From CAZYTO01 sp964650405 (GTDB lineage Bacteria; Acidobacteriota; Thermoanaerobaculia; Gp7-AA8): a stretch of 19,553 nt of DNA. Position numbers and translations under genes: made by a program. Each line of letters opens with the position of its first letter. The first letter of the stretch is position 1. The notes under the pieces were generated by a model that worked only from the letters and a program-made list of their open reading frames with translations, was not told the origin of the DNA and did not search any database. This document shows, piece by piece, positions 1 to 7,844 of the stretch. The stretch spans positions 1 through 19,553 of the forward strand of contig CAZYTO010000081.1 in the NCBI GenBank assembly GCA_964650405.1, in the 5' to 3' direction.

Positions 1-80
1 GTTTGCGGCGAGCGCCGGGATCGCGGTGCTCTCGCTCCCGGAAGGGCCAGGGAACCAGGGCGGCACTCGACGGCGAACGG

Positions 81-881
81 ATGATGGCAGCGGTGCGAAA
101 GGTGGTGCTGGTCACGGGGGCGTCGAGCGGAATCGGCCGCGCCGCCGCGCGCGAGCTGGCCCGGCGCGGGTACGACGTCGCCCTTGCCGCCCGCCGCATC
201 GAGCCGTTGGAGGCAGTGGCCGCCGAATGCCGTGCCGCGGGCGCACGCGCTGTGGCCATTCCCGCCGACGTATCGCAACGGGACGATTGCCAGCGGCTGG
301 TCGGGGCGGCCGAGCGGGAGCTCGGCCCGCTGGATGTGCTGGTGAACAACGCCGGCTTCGCCGTGTTCGACGCCATCGAGAACGCCGGGAGCGCCGACCT
401 CCAGTCCATGATGCAGACGAACTACTTCGGTACGGTGTGGACGACGCAGGCCGCATTGCCGGGAATGCTCACCCGCGGCCTCGGCACGATCGTCAACGTC
501 GCATCCATCGCCGGCATCATGGGCTACTCCCGGATGGGCGGCTACTGCGCGACGAAGTTCGCCATCATCGGCTTCAGCGAGGCCCTGCGCGACGAGGTGC
601 TCGGCCGCGGCGTGCGCGTAGCCCTGGTCTGCCCCGGCACGACCGAGACCGAGTTCTTCGTGAAGGCGGAGCGGGGCAAGATGCCGGCCGCCTCCCGCCT
701 CATCCTGGCCGTCTCGCCGGAACGAGTGGCGCGTGCCATCTGTGCCGCGGCGGCAGACGGCCGGTATCGGCGCATCGTGCCGTTTACGGCCGGTGTCTAC
801 ATGCGCTTCAAGGAGCTGATGCCGCGCGCCGCGCACCTCTTCATGCGGGTCGTCTCGCGCTTCATGGAAAAGAAACCGTGA
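81..881 (+). CDS. SDR family NAD(P)-dependent oxidoreductase
   Basis: Classical short-chain dehydrogenase of 266 residues, close to the family's usual 250-280. The Rossmann glycine motif TGASSGIG is at residues 12-19, the adenine-contacting D63 follows, NNAG is at 89-92, and the catalytic set N114, S142, Y155 and K159 (YCATK) is complete, so the enzyme should be active. The substrate cannot be read. The C-terminal tail is basic and amphipathic (RFKELMPRAAHLFMRV) and might associate with membrane, as in some SDRs acting on lipids; that is inference. The ATG at 81 is chosen because the Rossmann strand starts at once after it. An in-frame TTG at position 3 would add 26 Arg-rich residues unlike the family. 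No strong ribosome binding site precedes the ATG. The stop overlaps the GTG of the rhomboid gene by 4 nt (GTGA), so the two are translationally coupled. Confidence 0.9.
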   Translation: MMAAVRKVVLVTGASSGIGRAAARELARRGYDVALAARRIEPLEAVAAECRAAGARAVAIPADVSQRDDCQRLVGAAERELGPLDVLVNNAGFAVFDAIENAGSADLQSMMQTNYFGTVWTTQAALPGMLTRGLGTIVNVASIAGIMGYSRMGGYCATKFAIIGFSEALRDEVLGRGVRVALVCPGTTETEFFVKAERGKMPAASRLILAVSPERVARAICAAAADGRYRRIVPFTAGVYMRFKELMPRAAHLFMRVVSRFMEKKP

Positions 882-1510
882 TCTCCCGCCGGCCTCCCGT
901 CACCATCCTCCTGCTCCTGGCGATTGCCTTGATGTGGGGCGTGGAACTGCTCCAACACGCCGACATCGACGACCGCGCCCTCCTTCGACTGGGTGCGAAC
1001 CTTCCGATGCGTGTTCTCGATGGCCGGTACTGGCGCTTCGTGAGCAGCATGTTCCTTCACGGAAGCTGGCTGCATGTGCTGGTGAATGCGTTCTCTCTGT
1101 TTCAGCTCGGGGCACTCTACGAGATGCTGTTCGGTTCGACGCGTTTCACGTTCATCTACTTCGTCACTGGCATCATCGCGTCTGCAACGAGCTCCTTCAT
1201 GGGACATGTGTCCGTCGGCGCGAGCGGTGCCGTCTGCGGTATCGCAGGCGCGCTCATCACATCCATTCTCCGCTCTCAGCCGCACCGGCAGGAGCGCTGG
1301 CTACGCAACGTCGTGATCCAGCTCATCGTTCTGTTGGGTGTGAACCTCTACATCGCTTCCCGTTTTCCCGTCATCGACAACTCCGCGCATATCGGTGGAC
1401 TGGTGGCAGGCCTCGTTTTAGGGCTGCTTCCGCACAATGTGCAGCCACCACCGCCGTCGACGGAGGTTATCGACGTACGCTCTCAGCCCTACGACGACGG
1501 CAGCTTCTGA
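878..1510 (+). CDS. Rhomboid family intramembrane serine protease
   Basis: Polytopic protein of 210 residues that should cleave transmembrane substrates within the inner membrane. The rhomboid signatures are intact: HGSWLHVLVN at 61-70 (H61, H66 and N70, the oxyanion-side motif of TM2), GASG at 114-117 with nucleophile S116, and general base H171 in NSAHIGG. About six hydrophobic segments are visible, as in the basic bacterial six-helix form. A short Pro-rich, acidic cytoplasmic tail follows from about residue 189. The GTG at 878 is the only start that gives the full first helix, and it overlaps the upstream dehydrogenase stop as GTGA. The same frame runs open far upstream, but that part is a shadow of the dehydrogenase. 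The gene ends convergently 57 bp from the AAA+ ATPase gene. The natural substrate is unknown. Confidence 0.92.
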   Translation: MISRRPPVTILLLLAIALMWGVELLQHADIDDRALLRLGANLPMRVLDGRYWRFVSSMFLHGSWLHVLVNAFSLFQLGALYEMLFGSTRFTFIYFVTGIIASATSSFMGHVSVGASGAVCGIAGALITSILRSQPHRQERWLRNVVIQLIVLLGVNLYIASRFPVIDNSAHIGGLVAGLVLGLLPHNVQPPPPSTEVIDVRSQPYDDGSF

Positions 1511-1567
1511 TCCGGAAGCTCGCATGGTCGGCCCGGTGGCCGGCCCGATGACGGACGGGATGACCGC

Positions 1568-2716
1568 TTACGACATCTTGTTCGCGTGCATGTACTCGAC
1601 GAGGTCGTCGTACAGGCCGCCGGTGTTGGCGAAGGTGGCGTAGTTCTTCGCCACGGCGAACCATTCCCGCGTGGACGGCTTGGTCCTTTTCAGCGCTGCC
1701 GTGAAGTCGTCGCGGCGCAGATGGCGATGCTCTCCTCCGCGGATCGCTTCCGTCAGCGGCACCTCCGCGGCACGCTCGACGAGGTCGAGCAGATCGGCGC
1801 CGGAGAAGCCGGCCGTCTTGCGGGCCAGCTCGCCGATGTCCACGTCGGCCGCCACCGGCCGCTCCCGCAGGTGCAGCCGCAGGATCTCCAGCCGCGCCAC
1901 CTCGTCGGGCGGTGGTACGAAGAGCACGCGGTCGAACCTTCCCGGCCGGCGCAGCGCCGCGTCCACGCTCCACGGCGCGTTGGTGGCCGCCATCACCAGC
2001 ATGTTCTTGTTGTTCGACGAGACGCCGTCCATCTCCGACAGCAGTTGATTGACCAGCGTCTTGCCGGCGCTGTTGCGGAGCTGTTGCCGGCTGCCGCCGA
2101 TGGCCTCGACTTCGTCGAAGAAGAGGACCGACGGCGCGCTGTTGCGGGCCGTCTCGAAAATGCCGGCCAGCTTCCGCTCCGATTCTCCGAAGTACATGTC
2201 GAGGATCTCGTCGATGGCCACGTTGAGGAAGATGGCTTCGCACTCGCCCGCCGTGGCCCGGGCCAGCATGGTCTTGCCGCAGCCGGGAGGTCCGTACAGC
2301 AACACCCCGCCGCCCACCCGCTTGCCGTACTTGCGAAAAAGGTCCGGCCTCTGGAACGGGACGATGATCTTCATCCGGATCTCGTCCTTGACCGGGTCGA
2401 GGCCGCCCACGTCGCCGAAGTGGAGTGTCTCGCGCGTGAGTGTCGCCGCCTCGACCGGCTCCGCCGATCCCCCGCCCCTGACGAGTCGCAGCACGTTCGA
2501 AGGCTGGTCCGCTTGCTTCGAGGCGATGAGAGCCCGGGCGCGTTTGCGCCCCTCATCGTCTTCGAGGTGGACCAGGGCCTCCCGCGCCGCCTCCTCGGCC
2601 TCGCTGGCGCGCTCCAGTTGGGCGAGCACCTCGGCGACCTGCAGCCAGAGGTAGCCGTTGTTGGGCGCGGTGAGCAGGGCTCGCCGCAGGGTGTCGAGTG
2701 TCATGTTCAGGTCCAT
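1568..2716 (-). CDS. TPR-containing classical AAA+ ATPase
   Basis: Protein of 382 residues. Residues 1-65 form a short helical repeat region of TPR character, followed by a linker and one classical AAA module (about 95-370). Walker A is GPPGCGKT at 142-149, Walker B VLFFDE at 197-202, and sensor 1 is N246 in ATN. Arginine fingers lie in RRPGRFDR (R257, R260), and GFSGADL marks the sensor 2 region. The pore-loop-1 position reads MYFGESE, so a hexameric threading or disassembly ATPase of the Cdc48/FtsH/Vps4 class is likely. There is no protease domain, so it may work as an unfoldase or remodelling factor. It is the last gene of the four-gene operon. A GTGAGGA ribosome binding site sits just before the ATG and overlaps the stop of the upstream TPR gene, 7 nt away. 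The partner is unknown; the TPR-membrane protein upstream is the obvious candidate. Confidence 0.85.
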   Translation of the reverse strand: MDLNMTLDTLRRALLTAPNNGYLWLQVAEVLAQLERASEAEEAAREALVHLEDDEGRKRARALIASKQADQPSNVLRLVRGGGSAEPVEAATLTRETLHFGDVGGLDPVKDEIRMKIIVPFQRPDLFRKYGKRVGGGVLLYGPPGCGKTMLARATAGECEAIFLNVAIDEILDMYFGESERKLAGIFETARNSAPSVLFFDEVEAIGGSRQQLRNSAGKTLVNQLLSEMDGVSSNNKNMLVMAATNAPWSVDAALRRPGRFDRVLFVPPPDEVARLEILRLHLRERPVAADVDIGELARKTAGFSGADLLDLVERAAEVPLTEAIRGGEHRHLRRDDFTAALKRTKPSTREWFAVAKNYATFANTGGLYDDLVEYMHANKMS

Positions 2717-2723
2717 GGTGTCC

Positions 2724-3650
2724 TCACAGCCATCGATAGCGCCGGCGCAGAATGGCCCGCGTCAGCGGCTCGGCGAACCACGTGTAGGCGCAGAGCGCGA
2801 AATAGACGACCGAGACGATCGAGTCTCCCGGCTCTTCGCGGAAGAACGTCGCCCGGAGCAGTTGTACGAATGCCCAGAGACCGGCCACGACCAGCAGGCG
2901 TGTGGCCATGCCGGCCCGGCTCATGAGCAGGGCGTACCAGAGAAACGGCCGGTAAAACCAGTTGCGCCCCATGACCACGTGGGCCAGGCCGTTCAGTGCC
3001 ATGGCGTTGTGCGGATTCAGCCGCAGGGCCGCGTGATAGCTCTCTTCGGCCTCGTCGAACCGGCGCTGCGAAAGCTGGATCCCTCCGAGGATGGCGAAGC
3101 CGCCGTCGTCCTCGGGATCGAGGGTGATGGCCCGCCGCGCCGCCTCCTCGGAGAGGTGCCACTTCGACGGGCTCACTTCCATGAGCAATTGCGCGACGAG
3201 CTGGTGGGCATCCTGATCGTCGGGGTCGAGCTCCACGGCCTTCATGGCCAGCTCCAGCGCCTGCTCCTGCTTTCCACAGAAGCTCAGAATGCGGGCATAG
3301 CGGAGGAAGTAGATCGCGCGATCGGGCGCCAGCCGGATCGCTTCACGAATGCTGACCTCCGCATCGGCGAATCGTCCGACATTGAAGAGCGCCGCGGAGT
3401 GGATGCTCCACGCGTTCGACCATTCCGGCGCGATGGTCACGGCCTGCTGCGCCGCCGCCACCGCCGCATCCTTCTCGCGCATGGCGATCAGCACGCGGGC
3501 CATGGCCAGGAAGTTCTCGGGCTGGTCCGGAAACTGGGAGATCTGCTGGGCTGCCAGCTCCCGCGCCCGCCCCAGTTGTCCGATCGTGCAGAGGTAGTCG
3601 ATGCGCTCATGGACCCCGAGGCCCACGAGCTGGCGCGGGTCATCGGACAA
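2724..3650 (-). CDS. TPR repeat protein with C-terminal membrane segments
   Basis: Protein of 308 residues. About five to six tandem tetratricopeptide repeats fill residues 12-225, with typical W/L/G/Y/A and A-x-x-x-P spacing (for example AIRLAPD, AVELDPDD, AITLDPED, ALRLNPHN). The tail at 232-295 holds two hydrophobic segments (about 250-268 and 278-295), and the protein ends in a strongly basic RRRYRWL. No N-terminal signal is seen, so the TPR domain probably faces the cytoplasm and the protein is tail-anchored. The start is TTG at 3650, supported by GGAGG five bases upstream and an 11-nt overlap with the stop of the preceding membrane-protein gene. It lies between that gene and the TPR-AAA+ gene. 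A scaffold recruiting the ATPase to the membrane would fit, but this is inference from context. No specific family is recognised. Confidence 0.8.
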   Translation of the reverse strand: MSDDPRQLVGLGVHERIDYLCTIGQLGRARELAAQQISQFPDQPENFLAMARVLIAMREKDAAVAAAQQAVTIAPEWSNAWSIHSAALFNVGRFADAEVSIREAIRLAPDRAIYFLRYARILSFCGKQEQALELAMKAVELDPDDQDAHQLVAQLLMEVSPSKWHLSEEAARRAITLDPEDDGGFAILGGIQLSQRRFDEAEESYHAALRLNPHNAMALNGLAHVVMGRNWFYRPFLWYALLMSRAGMATRLLVVAGLWAFVQLLRATFFREEPGDSIVSVVYFALCAYTWFAEPLTRAILRRRYRWL

Positions 3651-4110
3651 GGACGCCTCCGAGGAGGAACCAGATCACCGAGTCCGGCAGCACGAAGATC
3701 AGCGCGAGCGAGGCGAGGTACGTCTGCAGCACGGGCAGTTTCGCTCCTCCCAGAAAGACGTGTCCGCGCACGTAGGGACGTTGCACGAAGAACAGTACGC
3801 TGCCTACGGCCAGGTGCATGGCCCTTCCGGCGAATACCGCCAGCGGCACGTTGTTCGTGGCGTGATTGACGGCGACGATGATGACGCTGTACGCCAGCCA
3901 TGCGCCGGCGCCGGCGAGGAGATTCAGCGCCGCCAGTCCGAACCGGCGCATCGCCGCGGCGTTAAAGCAACCGACCAGACCTGCCAGGCCCGCGCCCAGT
4001 GCCAGTCCGAGGTATGCCAGAAGCACCGCGTCGAAGAGGGGCAGGGGGGCGCGGCGCGCATCGGGGAAGCGTTTCACCAGCGGGCGCTCGAAGATGGCTT
4101 CGACGCTCAC
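3640..4110 (-). CDS. Small four-helix membrane protein, unknown function
   Basis: Hydrophobic protein of 156 residues with four probable transmembrane helices (about 27-48, 58-81, 88-109 and 127-152). It has a cytoplasmic-looking basic N-terminus (VKRFPDARR) and a loop RPYVRGHVFLGG between helices 3 and 4. I see no catalytic motif and do not recognise a family. It starts with GTG, whose GTGA overlaps the methyltransferase stop by 4 nt, and its own 3' end overlaps the TPR gene by 11 nt. It is therefore surely co-translated with both. The tight coupling suggests a membrane component of a complex with the downstream TPR protein, but nothing in the sequence states its role. Confidence 0.75.
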   Translation of the reverse strand: MSVEAIFERPLVKRFPDARRAPLPLFDAVLLAYLGLALGAGLAGLVGCFNAAAMRRFGLAALNLLAGAGAWLAYSVIIVAVNHATNNVPLAVFAGRAMHLAVGSVLFFVQRPYVRGHVFLGGAKLPVLQTYLASLALIFVLPDSVIWFLLGGVLVR

Positions 4111-5246
4111 TTGCGCCTCGCGATCAGCCGCAGATCCTGCCCCGGGAAGAAGCGCTCGTTGAGCGACTCGATGAGGCGGCGCAGCGCCGGCGAATCGTCA
4201 TCGCTCGTGGCAAACCGCGCTCCTTCAGGGAACGGATGAATGGGCCGGATGTCGTCGATGGCAAACCCGTATTCGCGGGCCAGAAGTACCAGCGCGGCGG
4301 GATGGCGTGGCGCGAGGTGGGTCGGATCACGCCAGAAGTCGCTGCCTGCGACAGCCAGCGCCTCCGCGTTCGGCGTCTCGATGATGAGCAGGCCGTCGCC
4401 GCCCAGGACCCGGGCTGCTTCCGCGAAGAGGGCGAACAGCGCCTCGATCGGCAGGTGCTCGACGACGTGCATGGCCACGACCGTCCCGATCGTGCCGGCG
4501 CCGATCCCGTCGAAACACTCGGGCACGCCGGCCAGCGTTGCCTCCAGACCGCGCGCACGCAGGTCGGCCACGGAGCGCTCGTTCGTGTCGAATCCACGGG
4601 CCTCGATGGCCGCGTCCCGGCACGCGGCCAGCAGCTCGCCGCGTCCGCATCCGACGTCGAGGAGAGGGCTCTTGGCGAGACTGACGTAGTCGCGGACTGA
4701 GGCCTGCACTTCCGCCTCGCTGCCGCGCAGGCCGTCCTCGAGGCGGCGGTAGAGGAAGTCGGCCGCTGCCTGGCTGCCACCGGTCACTGCGTCCCGCTCG
4801 CCGCTCGCCGCCTGCCGCACCACCGGATTGGTCACATCGCGTACGCGTACGGCGACCGTTTCGATCTTCTGATCGAGTGCGGCGATCAAGGCGTCATTGC
4901 GCCGGGCGGCAACCGGGATGAGCTCGCGAATCGCGGCGATCTCGGCGGCCAGCCCTTCGTCGGCGCGCCGCACGTCATGCTGCACGGCCTCGACGTCGCG
5001 CCGGAAGTCCTCGCGCAACGTGGCCAGATCGCGGCGCAGGTCGCCCAGCAGATCGAGCAGGACGAGGTTGTAGTTCTTCTGCCGCTCGGTGTCGGGCTCC
5101 GCGGCGCGGCGGAAGAGCCGGCGCACGATGCGGAGAAACCACTCGTGTTTCGCCGGCCGGGGCCGGAAGCGTCTGTCGGCGTCCCAGACCTCGCGCCAGC
5201 CTTCGGCTCCGGCGGGCGGGCCGTCGACGAACTGCTCGTCACTCAT
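4107..5246 (-). CDS. Coiled-coil / class I SAM-dependent methyltransferase fusion
   Basis: Protein of 379 residues in two parts. Residues 50-140 are rich in charged heptads (LLDLLGDLRRDLATLRED and on) and should form a coiled coil. Residues 165-379 are a Rossmann-type methyltransferase: motif I LLDVGCGRGELL at 195-206, the acidic ribose-binding residue D220 in ARGFDTNE, AMHVVEHL at 258-265, and ETPN at 290-293. The later FWRDPTHLAPRHP segment is common in methyltransferases of surface-glycan clusters, where a coiled coil can act as a molecular ruler (WbdD type). Glycan methylation is therefore one reading, but no glycosyltransferase is nearby. It is the first gene of the four-gene operon. The ATG at 5246 has a C-rich upstream region and no clear ribosome binding site. 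A GTG further in cannot be excluded. Confidence 0.82.
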   Translation of the reverse strand: MSDEQFVDGPPAGAEGWREVWDADRRFRPRPAKHEWFLRIVRRLFRRAAEPDTERQKNYNLVLLDLLGDLRRDLATLREDFRRDVEAVQHDVRRADEGLAAEIAAIRELIPVAARRNDALIAALDQKIETVAVRVRDVTNPVVRQAASGERDAVTGGSQAAADFLYRRLEDGLRGSEAEVQASVRDYVSLAKSPLLDVGCGRGELLAACRDAAIEARGFDTNERSVADLRARGLEATLAGVPECFDGIGAGTIGTVVAMHVVEHLPIEALFALFAEAARVLGGDGLLIIETPNAEALAVAGSDFWRDPTHLAPRHPAALVLLAREYGFAIDDIRPIHPFPEGARFATSDDDSPALRRLIESLNERFFPGQDLRLIARRK

Positions 5247-5394
5247 GCGGGGGGAGGATATCAGTGGGAATGGGGATCACGGCGGAGAGCGGTAACGAGG
5301 CCTGGCGTTCCACGAGCGGGCCACCGCGGGATGCAAGCGGGAGCAGCGGACGGCAGGAGCCTGCCTGCCATCCGCCGCCCGCTCGCCATCAGGC

Positions 5395-5898
5395 TCACGC
5401 TTCCGCTTCGGCGGGTGCGGCGGCAGCTTCCGGCGTCTCCTCGATCGACTCGCGTCCCATGGGCACGACTTCGACCTGGATCTGCGCGGTGACGTCGCGG
5501 TGCAGGCGCACTTCGACGTCGTGCGTGCCGAGGGACTTGATCGGGTGCGCCAGCTCGATGCGGCGCTTGTCGACGTCGATCCCCTTGGCCAGGAGCGCGT
5601 CGGCGATCTCGTTGGCGGTGACGGAGCCGAAGAGCTGGCCGTTCTCGCCTACGCGCTTCTCCACGCGAATCTTCGTCCCCTTCACGCGGTCCGCCGCCTT
5701 CTGCGCTGTTTCCTTCTCCTGGTTCGCCAGCAGGGCCCACTTCTTGCGGTCCTGCTCGACGGATTTGAGATTACCGGGTGTCGCCTCGCGGGCGAGCTTC
5801 TTCGGGATCAGGAAATTGCGGGCGTATCCGTCCTTGACGCTGACGATGTCCCCGCGCGTCCCGAGGCCGCGGATCTCGTCAATCAGAATGACCTTCAT
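5395..5898 (-). CDS. rplI: 50S ribosomal protein L9
   Basis: L9 of 167 residues. The N-terminal domain is canonical (MKVILIDEIRGLGTRGD, then KDGYARNFLIPKKLA), followed by the long connecting helix and the C-terminal rRNA-binding domain (GQLFGSVTANEIADAL). An acidic Ala/Glu/Pro tail of about 17 residues extends beyond the usual end. L9 binds 23S rRNA near the L1 stalk and helps reading-frame maintenance. The ATG at 5898 has AAAGGA about 8 nt upstream and lies inside the 3' end of the DUF2232 gene (20-nt overlap). It is the last gene of the rpsF operon. Just past the stop there is only a weak 6-bp hairpin (GGCAGG/CCTGCC on the minus strand, about 5353-5370) without a T-run. Confidence 0.97.
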   Translation of the reverse strand: MKVILIDEIRGLGTRGDIVSVKDGYARNFLIPKKLAREATPGNLKSVEQDRKKWALLANQEKETAQKAADRVKGTKIRVEKRVGENGQLFGSVTANEIADALLAKGIDVDKRRIELAHPIKSLGTHDVEVRLHRDVTAQIQVEVVPMGRESIEETPEAAAAPAEAEA

Positions 5899-6907
5899 GA
5901 GTACTGTCCTTTCGATTGAAACGTCTGTAGTCGAAGAATGAGTCGAACAATCCCGCGATGCTGAGGAGCAGCTCCGAGATCGGCGTGAGCAGCAGCAGGA
6001 TCCCGTACACGATGAACGCGCCCAGGAAATTCACGCCCACCGCGGCGATGAACCACCGCACGATGGCCAGCCCCTGCAGCAGGTAGAAAAAGCCGACCAC
6101 GGCGATCACGTTCAGCCCGACGTGGCGTAGAGCTCCCGTCGCCAGCGGCGAGAGACCGGCTACGACGAACGCGAACAGCAGCCACTCCGGCAGCACCAGG
6201 CCGCGGAAGGTGTAGGCCACGGGCGTGGAGAGCTCGTGATTCCGCGCGAACTCCCGCCAGGCCTGCACGCGCCCGAAGAGCACCAGACTGAACGTGAAGG
6301 TGAGCACGATGCTGATGGCGCGCGTGGCCTCGAAGCAGTAGAGCATCGCATCCGTGATGCGCTGCCACATCTGCAGCGCGTCCGGCGACCACTTGGACGG
6401 ATCGGCTTTCGGTACCTGGGCCAGCCAGTCGCGCCACAGCGAAAACTGTACTGCGTGCGCCGAGACGCCCGCCGTCGTCTGCACCGCCAGCTCGATCGCG
6501 CCCAGTCCGGCCGTGCCCAGGATGGCAGCCGTGAGCAGCACGCGGCCGAACGGCTCGCCCCTCCGGATCTGCGGAACCACCAGCAGGGCCGGAACACCGA
6601 GGGAGACCGCCGGACTGAGAAGCATGGCCAGGTTCAGAGCCAGGTCGTGCGGGCCGAGGGGCGGCGTGTGAGCGAACCGCACGGCAAGCACCGCCTGGGC
6701 TCCGCTGGCCAGGACCAGCGCCGCCGCGGAGGCGCGCCACCCGTACCGCGCCGCGCAGATGAAGATCACGGCCGGGACGAAGATCGTCAGCGACACGGCC
6801 ATCATCAACGACAGCAGCAGCGTGTACCCGCCCACCGCAAAAACCACCAGGGGGAGGTTGCGGTCGGGCAGGGTCGCCAGCGGCTCGGTCTGCGGGACGG
6901 AGATCAT
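5879..6907 (-). CDS. DUF2232 (YybS-like) multipass membrane protein
   Basis: Hydrophobic protein of 342 residues with about eight transmembrane segments between residues 18 and 325 and a larger polar loop near 160-195. It ends with GLFDSFFDYRRFNRK, a form of the Gly-Leu-Phe-Asp...Phe-Asp-x-Arg-Arg ending typical of the DUF2232 family. Such proteins sit next to rpsR/rplI in many phyla, and their molecular function is not established. It is placed between rpsR (gap of 4 nt) and rplI (overlap of 20 nt), so it is translated from the ribosomal-protein transcript. The ATG at 6907 has no good ribosome binding site and may depend on coupling to rpsR termination. Confidence 0.85.
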   Translation of the reverse strand: MISVPQTEPLATLPDRNLPLVVFAVGGYTLLLSLMMAVSLTIFVPAVIFICAARYGWRASAAALVLASGAQAVLAVRFAHTPPLGPHDLALNLAMLLSPAVSLGVPALLVVPQIRRGEPFGRVLLTAAILGTAGLGAIELAVQTTAGVSAHAVQFSLWRDWLAQVPKADPSKWSPDALQMWQRITDAMLYCFEATRAISIVLTFTFSLVLFGRVQAWREFARNHELSTPVAYTFRGLVLPEWLLFAFVVAGLSPLATGALRHVGLNVIAVVGFFYLLQGLAIVRWFIAAVGVNFLGAFIVYGILLLLTPISELLLSIAGLFDSFFDYRRFNRKDSTHEGHSD

Positions 6908-6911
6908 CGAC

Positions 6912-7229
6912 TTAGTCGGTGGCGAACGGCAGCAGCGCGGCGATGCGGGCGCGCTTGATGGCGTTCTGGAGCTTGCGCTGGTGCAGTGCGCACGTTCCCG
7001 AGATGCGGCGCGGGAGAATCTTTCCCCGCTCCGGGATGAACTGCTGCAGCATCTTCACGTCCTTGTAGTCGATGTACTCCAGCTTCTCGACGCAGAACTT
7101 GCAGACGCGCTTGCGGCGATAGAAAAACTTCTTCTTGCCGGCCTGCGGACCGCCCGGACCACCCTGTCCCGGACGACCACCGCCGGACGGACCGCCTTCG
7201 CGGCGGGGACCACCCATCGTCGTAGCCAT
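6912..7229 (-). CDS. rpsR: 30S ribosomal protein S18, with Gly/Pro-rich N-terminal extension
   Basis: S18 of 105 residues. The conserved core starts at about residue 31 (KKKFFYRRKRVCKFC) and includes YKDVKMLQQFIPERGKI and the C-terminal RRISGTCALHQRKL. Zinc ligands C43, C46, C80 and H83 are all present, so this is a C+ form. Residues 5-30 are a Gly/Pro/Arg-rich, probably disordered extension absent from enteric S18. S18 pairs with S6 on the small-subunit platform. The ATG at 7229 is preceded by GAGGAG and AGGA; the rpsF stop is 18 nt upstream. Confidence 0.97.
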   Translation of the reverse strand: MATTMGGPRREGGPSGGGRPGQGGPGGPQAGKKKFFYRRKRVCKFCVEKLEYIDYKDVKMLQQFIPERGKILPRRISGTCALHQRKLQNAIKRARIAALLPFATD

Positions 7230-7247
7230 GTTCCTGTTCTCCTCTTC

Positions 7248-7652
7248 TTACTCGGCCGGCGGCACTTCGGCAGCCGGAGCTTCGGCAGGCTGCGGGAAGG
7301 CCGCGGGCTGCGGACGGACGCGCTCTTTCTTGGGATTGCGCTTGGCGAGTTTGTCGGCGCGCTTGTGGTCGAGATCCGTGCGCACGATCATGTGCCGCAG
7401 GATGCGATCCACGTTCTTCATGCGGCGGTCGAGCTCGGCAAGCGAGCCGTTGCTCTCCACCACGAAGAGGTGATAGACGCCTTCGTTGCACTTCTGGATG
7501 GGATAGGCGAGCCGGCGCCGGCCCCACGCTTCCTCGTTCTTCATCGTGGCGCCGAGCTTTTCGACGACGCCGCGGAACTCGGTGATGAGCGCCGTCGTTT
7601 CTTCCTCCGGTACTTGCGGAGAAAGGATGAACAGGACTTCGTAAGTCCTCAT
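7248..7652 (-). CDS. rpsF: 30S ribosomal protein S6
   Basis: S6 of 134 residues. The ferredoxin-like core is plain (MRTYEVLFILSPQV, WGRRRLAYPIQKCNEGVYHLF, NVDRILRHMIVR). A C-terminal extension of about 35 residues rich in Lys, then Pro/Ala/Glu follows. It is first in the operon rpsF-rpsR-DUF2232-rplI; no ssb gene lies between rpsF and rpsR. The ATG at 7652 has an excellent AAGGAGG ribosome binding site a few bases upstream. A promoter (7752-7780) and a leader hairpin (7675-7697) precede it. In many bacteria the S6:S18 complex represses this operon through a leader RNA. Confidence 0.97.
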   Translation of the reverse strand: MRTYEVLFILSPQVPEEETTALITEFRGVVEKLGATMKNEEAWGRRRLAYPIQKCNEGVYHLFVVESNGSLAELDRRMKNVDRILRHMIVRTDLDHKRADKLAKRNPKKERVRPQPAAFPQPAEAPAAEVPPAE

Positions 7653-7674
7653 GAATCCTCCTTCTGGCCTAGCG

Positions 7675-7697
7675 GAGCCCGCCCTCAGGCGTGGCTC
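7675..7697 (-). promoter_or_regulatory. rpsF leader hairpin, candidate S6:S18 autoregulatory element
   Basis: On the minus strand the leader folds as GAGCC-A-CGCC, loop TGAG, GGCG-GGCTC: nine base pairs with one bulged A, followed at once by CCGCTAGG. It ends 12 nt before the AAGGAGG of rpsF. There is no U-run, so it is not an intrinsic terminator. S6:S18-bound leader hairpins with a CCG-containing bulge are known upstream of rpsF in many bacteria. The position fits, but the full consensus cannot be checked by eye. Confidence 0.4.
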
Positions 7698-7751
7698 AAG
7701 GAGCTGGACAGATTGTTAAAGAATTTCCCGGCCGCGTGGACCGGGCCGGTG

Positions 7752-7780
7752 ATTGTACGGAAAGGGCGCGAGGGGCGCAA
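7752..7780 (-). promoter_or_regulatory. Promoter of the rpsF-rpsR-DUF2232-rplI operon
   Basis: Minus strand: TTGCGC (7780-7775), a 17-nt spacer, then TACAAT (7757-7752). The -10 box matches five of six sigma-70 consensus positions and the spacer is ideal; the -35 box matches only TTG. The predicted start near 7745 gives a leader of about 93 nt containing the hairpin at 7675-7697. Confidence 0.55.
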
Positions 7781-7844
7781 TTTATTTCGTATACCGGCGA
7801 GCGGGCGGCGGCGAGCGGCGGGCGGTGGGGGAAACGAAGCCTCT

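Noticed and set aside
3..80. Upstream TTG start for the dehydrogenase
   Set aside because: The extra 26 residues are Arg/Ser-rich and precede the normal first strand of the Rossmann fold; the ATG at 81 fits the family.
1511..1567. Bidirectional terminator between the convergent rhomboid and AAA+ genes
   Set aside because: GTCGGCC CGGT GGCCGGC can pair for 7 bp with a G-T pair, but there is no T-run on either strand, so it was not called.
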